Source: Bacillota bacterium
GTDB lineage: Bacteria > Bacillota_C > Negativicutes > JAEYSJ01
Assembly (NCBI GenBank): GCA_023434855.1
Contig: JAEYSJ010000162.1
Location: 1-16,697 of the forward strand
Length of the DNA: 16,697 bases
Reading direction: 5' to 3'
The translations under genes were made by a program, and so were the position numbers. The notes under the pieces were generated by a model. It had not been told where the DNA came from and searched no databases. It saw only the letters and a list, made by a program, of their open reading frames with translations. Below, piece by piece: positions 13,665 to 16,697 of the stretch. Numbering within the stretch: position 1 is the stretch's first letter; each line of letters starts with the position of its first letter.

Positions 13665-15735
13665 TTGGAATGGCACATTACTAACAGCTAAGGGAAGAGC
13701 CCTGCAGGCCAAAGTGGAAGCTGGAGCTACTATGAGCATTACCAAATTTAAAATTGGTGATGGAACGATAGGCAGCGGGCAGACTGTTGATGCTTTAACT
13801 GACTTACTAGCGCCCAAGAAAAACCTTGGCATATCCTCGCTAACGCCTTTGGAATCAGGCGTTTGTAAAATAACGGCTGTAGTTACTAATGCTGGCTTAA
13901 CAGCAGGGTTTTATGTCCGCGAACTAGGTATCTTTGCACAAGACCCCGATTTGGGGGAAATTCTCTACGCCTATACAGCCGATGGAAGTCCGGATTACCT
14001 GCCGGCAGAGGGCGGTACTGTCGCAGTAGCTGAAGAACTGGTAGTACAGCTAGCCTTTTCGAATGCAGCTAATATTAAGGCGACTATTAGCCTGGATGGG
14101 TTGGTTACAACGGCTATTTTAAATACCCATAAAAATACAGCAGTGATAGATCATCCTGATGGCAGTGTCACTGATGCTAAAATAGGTAACCGGACAATAA
14201 GCGATACCGTTACTGCAGCGGATGGGGCCGATACACCAACTCGCCTATGGAGTAAGCTTGGCAACATGGTTAAGCAAATAACCGGCAAGGCAAATTGGTG
14301 GATACCTCCTGCGGTAACCTTGGAGGCAATTAATGCATTAATTACCTCTACTGCGGCGGCCGGAAAACTGCTGAAACTAGATAGTAACGGACAATTGCCT
14401 GCTGGAGTTACCGGAAACGCAGCGACTGCTACCAAACTCGGTACAGCTAGGACAATAGCCATAAGCGGCAAAGCTACTGGTACAGCAACGGGTTTTGATG
14501 GTAGTGGAAATATCGTAATACCTGTTACCGCAGTTACAGCAGATAGCTGTGCAGGTAATGCAGCAACTGCTACAAAACTAACAACTGCTAGGACAATATC
14601 TCTAAGCGGCAAAGCCACGGGAACAGCAACAAGCTTCGACGGTAGTGGTAATATAGTGATTCCTGTTACTGCAGTTACAGCAGATAGTTGCAGCGGTAAT
14701 GCAGCAACTGCTACAAGGCTAGCAACTGCTAGAACAATTGCCTTAACAGGGGATGTTACCGGAAATGGAACTTTTGACGGTTCCGGTAATTTGTCAATTG
14801 CAGCTACTGTTATGGCGGGGATGCCTTTAGGATTTACGTTTTCCATACTTGCGAATACCCCGCCTGCCGGATGCTTAGCGCTGCAAGGGGCACTAGTCAG
14901 CCGAACTGCTTACCCTGATTTATGGGCATGGGTGCAGGCAAATGCGCCGTTAATTACTGAGTCAGCTTGGCAAACTCAAGCGGCAGCACAATCTTCAATT
15001 GGTGCATATTCAAGTGGTGACGGCAGTACGAATTTCAGACTGCCCAAGATTGTGGACTTTATTCGCGGTAGCGATACGGGTAGAACACCGGGAGCATGGC
15101 AAGAGGACGCCTTCCAAGGGCACTGGCATAAATATGGTAACGGCACAAGCGGAAACCACCTTACTTTCGGTGGGCCGTATTCCGCGCCAACATCCTTACG
15201 AGAAATCGCATCCGCCTTCGACCCTATGACTGACGGTACGCATGGAACTCCAAGGGTGGATTCGGAAACACGTCCCAAATCTATAAGTATGTTATGGTGC
15301 GTAAAGGCTTTTGGAGCGGCAGTTAACCAAGGAACGTTGGATATAACCGCATTAGCTAATCAGATGGCTAGTAAAATAGATAAATCGGAAAGTGGGTATG
15401 GAACTAAGGTTTGGCTGTCAAATGATTACCCGTTTACGTTAGGGACACCGGTAATAATCGCGCATAATCTTAACCTACCAGATCCATTAAAAGCCAGGGG
15501 AGAAGTACTGGTAAAGTGTACTGTAGCCGAACTAGGCTATAGCGTGGGAGATTATGCTATCGGCTGGGGCGGTACAACAACTAGCGGCAGTAGTCGAGGA
15601 ACGGATCCGGTGCTGACTACCAACACAATCCAGTGGAATTGTCACCAGCTTACAGCTACGCATAAAACGATGGCAACAGGCGGCACTACGCTTACCGAAG
15701 CTAACTGGCGGTATGTATTCCGTATATTTTACTAA
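13657..15735 (+). CDS. H: Tail fibre protein with N-terminal gpH-like and tail-collar domains
   Basis: The protein has 692 residues from ATG 13657 (MPNWNGTLLTAKGRALQAKV), the standard N-terminus of P2-type fibres; AAAGGAG lies 12 bases upstream. An earlier ATG (13618) lacks a site and the family match. Residues 1-~150 are the baseplate-attachment domain (FYVRELGIFAQDPDLGEILY). Residues 253-385 hold two and a partial third copy of a 47-residue beta repeat (GNAATATKL, then FDGSGNIVIPV). Residues about 386-550 are a tail-collar domain (PAGCLALQGALVSRTAYPDL, FRLPKIVDFIRGSD), with H489-x-H491 in GHWHKY. The last ~140 residues, ending WRYVFRIFY, are the probable receptor-binding tip. It determines target specificity. 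Confidence 0.93.
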   Translation: MPNWNGTLLTAKGRALQAKVEAGATMSITKFKIGDGTIGSGQTVDALTDLLAPKKNLGISSLTPLESGVCKITAVVTNAGLTAGFYVRELGIFAQDPDLGEILYAYTADGSPDYLPAEGGTVAVAEELVVQLAFSNAANIKATISLDGLVTTAILNTHKNTAVIDHPDGSVTDAKIGNRTISDTVTAADGADTPTRLWSKLGNMVKQITGKANWWIPPAVTLEAINALITSTAAAGKLLKLDSNGQLPAGVTGNAATATKLGTARTIAISGKATGTATGFDGSGNIVIPVTAVTADSCAGNAATATKLTTARTISLSGKATGTATSFDGSGNIVIPVTAVTADSCSGNAATATRLATARTIALTGDVTGNGTFDGSGNLSIAATVMAGMPLGFTFSILANTPPAGCLALQGALVSRTAYPDLWAWVQANAPLITESAWQTQAAAQSSIGAYSSGDGSTNFRLPKIVDFIRGSDTGRTPGAWQEDAFQGHWHKYGNGTSGNHLTFGGPYSAPTSLREIASAFDPMTDGTHGTPRVDSETRPKSISMLWCVKAFGAAVNQGTLDITALANQMASKIDKSESGYGTKVWLSNDYPFTLGTPVIIAHNLNLPDPLKARGEVLVKCTVAELGYSVGDYAIGWGGTTTSGSSRGTDPVLTTNTIQWNCHQLTATHKTMATGGTTLTEANWRYVFRIFY
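14413..14811 (+). repeat. 47-codon (141-bp) tandem repeats inside the fibre gene
   Basis: Units run 14413-14553, 14554-14694 and a shorter 14695-14811. The first two are collinear at exactly 141 bases with mainly silent or conservative changes; the third keeps the GNAATAT start and the FDGSGN centre but diverges in between. Each encodes beta-structure of the fibre shaft. In-frame repeat number variation would lengthen or shorten the shaft without frameshift. Confidence 0.85.
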
Positions 15736-15747
15736 GGAGGGAAATAA

Positions 15748-16257
15748 ATGATTGCACGTTATTGGGTAAGTTCAACTTTAGGATTTTACTCCGGAGATAA
15801 GGTAGAGGATGCACGGGAGGCTAATGCGGCAGAAATTAATCAGCAATTAAATCCAGTAAAAAGTTTGGAAGATTTAAAACCAGCAAAGTTGCAGCAAGTT
15901 GAAACCTGGACAGCCTCCGCAATAACCAGCGGCTTTATATCGGCAGCTGCTGGCGTAATTGCCACATACGACAGCACTGAAGCTGATCAGCAGAATATAA
16001 TGCTTATGCTGCAAGCAGCACAGAACGCAAATTTTGCTACTCATCCGGTTTATAAGGGCAAAATCCCGATTCGGGCAGTACCAGAAGGCCAGTTCAGCAA
16101 AGTAGTCTTACAGCTTAATGCCGCACAGATGCAGCAGCTAGTAATAGATATGGCGCTTCATATAGGAGCGTGTAAACAAACAGGATGGAAGCTACAGGAA
16201 GAAGCTGCTGCAGCCAAAACGGTAGAAGAAATACACGCTATCAAATGGCCAGAGTAG
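15748..16257 (+). CDS. Probable tail-fibre-associated protein (DUF4376-like C-terminal part)
   Basis: The 169-residue protein starts at ATG 15748 with AAGGAGGG seven bases upstream, 12 bases after the fibre stop. Residues 1-~45 include a short beta segment (RYWVSSTLGFYSG) resembling the start of proteins that follow fibre genes. Residues about 55-169 are helical with the pattern seen in DUF4376-type modules: VETWTASAITSGFISAAAGV, YDSTEADQQNIMLMLQAAQN, VVLQLNAAQMQQLVIDMALH, and a final EIHAIKWPE. Such modules occur directly after fibre genes or on fibre assembly proteins, so a chaperone or fibre tip cofactor is likely. The exact role is not established. Confidence 0.75.
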   Translation: MIARYWVSSTLGFYSGDKVEDAREANAAEINQQLNPVKSLEDLKPAKLQQVETWTASAITSGFISAAAGVIATYDSTEADQQNIMLMLQAAQNANFATHPVYKGKIPIRAVPEGQFSKVVLQLNAAQMQQLVIDMALHIGACKQTGWKLQEEAAAAKTVEEIHAIKWPE

Positions 16258-16371
16258 GTAAGTAGCGATGATTCATAGAGCTGTTAGTTAATAGAGAGTC
16301 CCCGTTATTCCTTTTAGACTAAGCTGTAGCTCTAGAAATGCATAGTATGATCAAGAACTCTATATAGTTTG

Positions 16372-16403
16372 AGCCTTCCAGCGATTTGCTGGAAGGCTTT
16401 TTT
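16372..16403 (+). terminator. Strong intrinsic terminator ending the tail operon
   Basis: AGCCTTCCAGC (16372-16382) pairs perfectly with GCTGGAAGGCT (16388-16398) around a five-base loop, and the stem runs into six T (16398-16403). This is a textbook rho-independent terminator on the + strand. It follows the last tail-locus gene by about 115 bases and separates it from the PAS gene. Confidence 0.9.
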
Positions 16404-16430
16404 GCGTTTTGATGCAATAATCTACTCTCT

Positions 16431-16457
16431 ACTGAATAAGGAGTATTCATATTCAGT
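16431..16457. promoter_or_regulatory. Inverted repeat upstream of the PAS gene, possible operator
   Basis: ACTGAATA (16431-16438) and TATTCAGT (16450-16457) form a perfect 8-bp inverted repeat with an 11-base spacer. It lies about 85 bases upstream of the PAS gene start. The arm-and-spacer form fits a dimeric regulator site, possibly autoregulatory. There is no T-run, so a terminator is unlikely. Confidence 0.35.
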
Positions 16458-16540
16458 GATTGTCTGAATTTTCTACTGCGCTAAACGAACAGATGTGTTA
16501 TCCTATATAACAAGACGAACGAGGGCAGGAGGGATTTCCG

Positions 16541-16697
16541 ATGGCAAAACACAGTGAAATCATGCAGCAAGTATTTGCGCATATGGCGGGGATGGTGGTC
16601 GTTGATCAACAGTCGCGGATTGTGTTTGTCGAGGAAACCTATGCCCGGTCAAGAGGAATTGATCCGCAGCAAGTAATTGGCTGCTATGTTAAGGATA
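16541..16697 (+). CDS. Start of a PAS-domain protein, probably a sensory transcription regulator (partial)
   Basis: 52 codons are in the window, from ATG 16541 with GGAGG (16528-16533 region) upstream; the gene runs off the right end. The sequence MAKHSEIMQQVFAHMAGMVV, then VDQQSRIVFVEETYA and GIDPQQVIG, has the beginning of a PAS sensor domain (hydrophobic strand, 'V-D-x-x-x-R-I-V-F', then the N-x-x-x-like helix and V-I-G). In Firmicutes this start is common in sigma-54-dependent activators (PAS-AAA-HTH), but sensor kinases begin similarly and the decisive domains are outside the window. It is separated from the tail operon by a strong terminator and looks like a host gene. Confidence 0.75.
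   Translation, partial: MAKHSEIMQQVFAHMAGMVVVDQQSRIVFVEETYARSRGIDPQQVIGCYVKD

Larger units (their letters stand above)
16258..16540. other. Right-hand intergenic region
   Basis: No gene is visible in these 283 bases. It contains the operon terminator (16372-16403), an 8-bp inverted repeat (16431-16457) and the ribosome binding site of the PAS protein. I could not assign a promoter for that gene with confidence. No direct repeat shared with the left boundary (an attachment-site signature) was found by eye. Confidence 0.5.

Noticed and set aside
14151..14846. 231-codon minus-strand ORF opposite the fibre repeats
   Set aside because: It mirrors the repetitive Ala/Thr/Val codons of the fibre, has no ribosome binding site and encodes low-complexity Val/Ala/Leu sequence, so it is a shadow.
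39..16540. tRNA gene or duplicated attachment site at the locus boundaries
   Set aside because: No cloverleaf-like sequence and no shared direct repeat between the left and right flanks was visible by eye; a computed search would be needed to exclude a short att core.

Overview
The window holds one compact locus for a contractile, phage P2-type tail, read entirely on the + strand and flanked by what look like ordinary chromosomal genes. On the left is the start of a divergent, probably secreted protein (1-38, minus strand). On the right is the start of a PAS-domain protein, probably a sensory transcription regulator (from 16541). Strong AGGAGG-type ribosome binding sites, frequent TAATG/ATGA overlaps and intermediate GC suggest a Firmicutes-type host. 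A P2/R-pyocin-style tail in such a host would fit the diderm Negativicutes (Sporomusa/Pelosinus relatives). That placement is inference, with no marker gene to prove it.

Layout. 39-622: long non-coding leader containing a 57-bp element. 623-2994: three-gene cassette of a small unknown protein, a protein with a carbohydrate-binding-like segment, and a beta-helix spike-like protein. 2995-3326: intergenic region with a candidate terminator, a second copy of the 57-bp element and a strong attenuator-like hairpin. 3327-4217: three small neck-region genes, one a candidate tail terminator. 4207-6204: sheath (FI) and tube (FII). 6212-6245: terminator-like hairpin. 6304-6782: assembly chaperone E with a P2-type -1 frameshift into E'. 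6779-9049: tape measure (T). 9042-13664: hub and baseplate genes X, D, V, W, a U-like protein with a C-terminal extension, J and I. 13657-16257: tail fibre (H) and a probable fibre-associated protein. 16372-16403: strong terminator ending the unit.

No capsid, portal, terminase, integrase, repressor, replication or lysis gene is present, although both ends of the window appear to be host DNA. The most economical reading is a domesticated tail, i.e. an R-type tailocin (phage-tail-like bacteriocin). It carries two possible receptor-binding modules, one at each end of the locus.

The least explained part is regulatory. Two copies of a conserved leader element, each with a conserved hairpin placed over a possible ribosome binding site and start codon, precede the two transcription units. 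Terminator-like hairpins lie inside the transcribed region (3223-3254 and 6212-6245). Together they could form an attenuation or antitermination circuit controlling tail production; this is a hypothesis from sequence alone.
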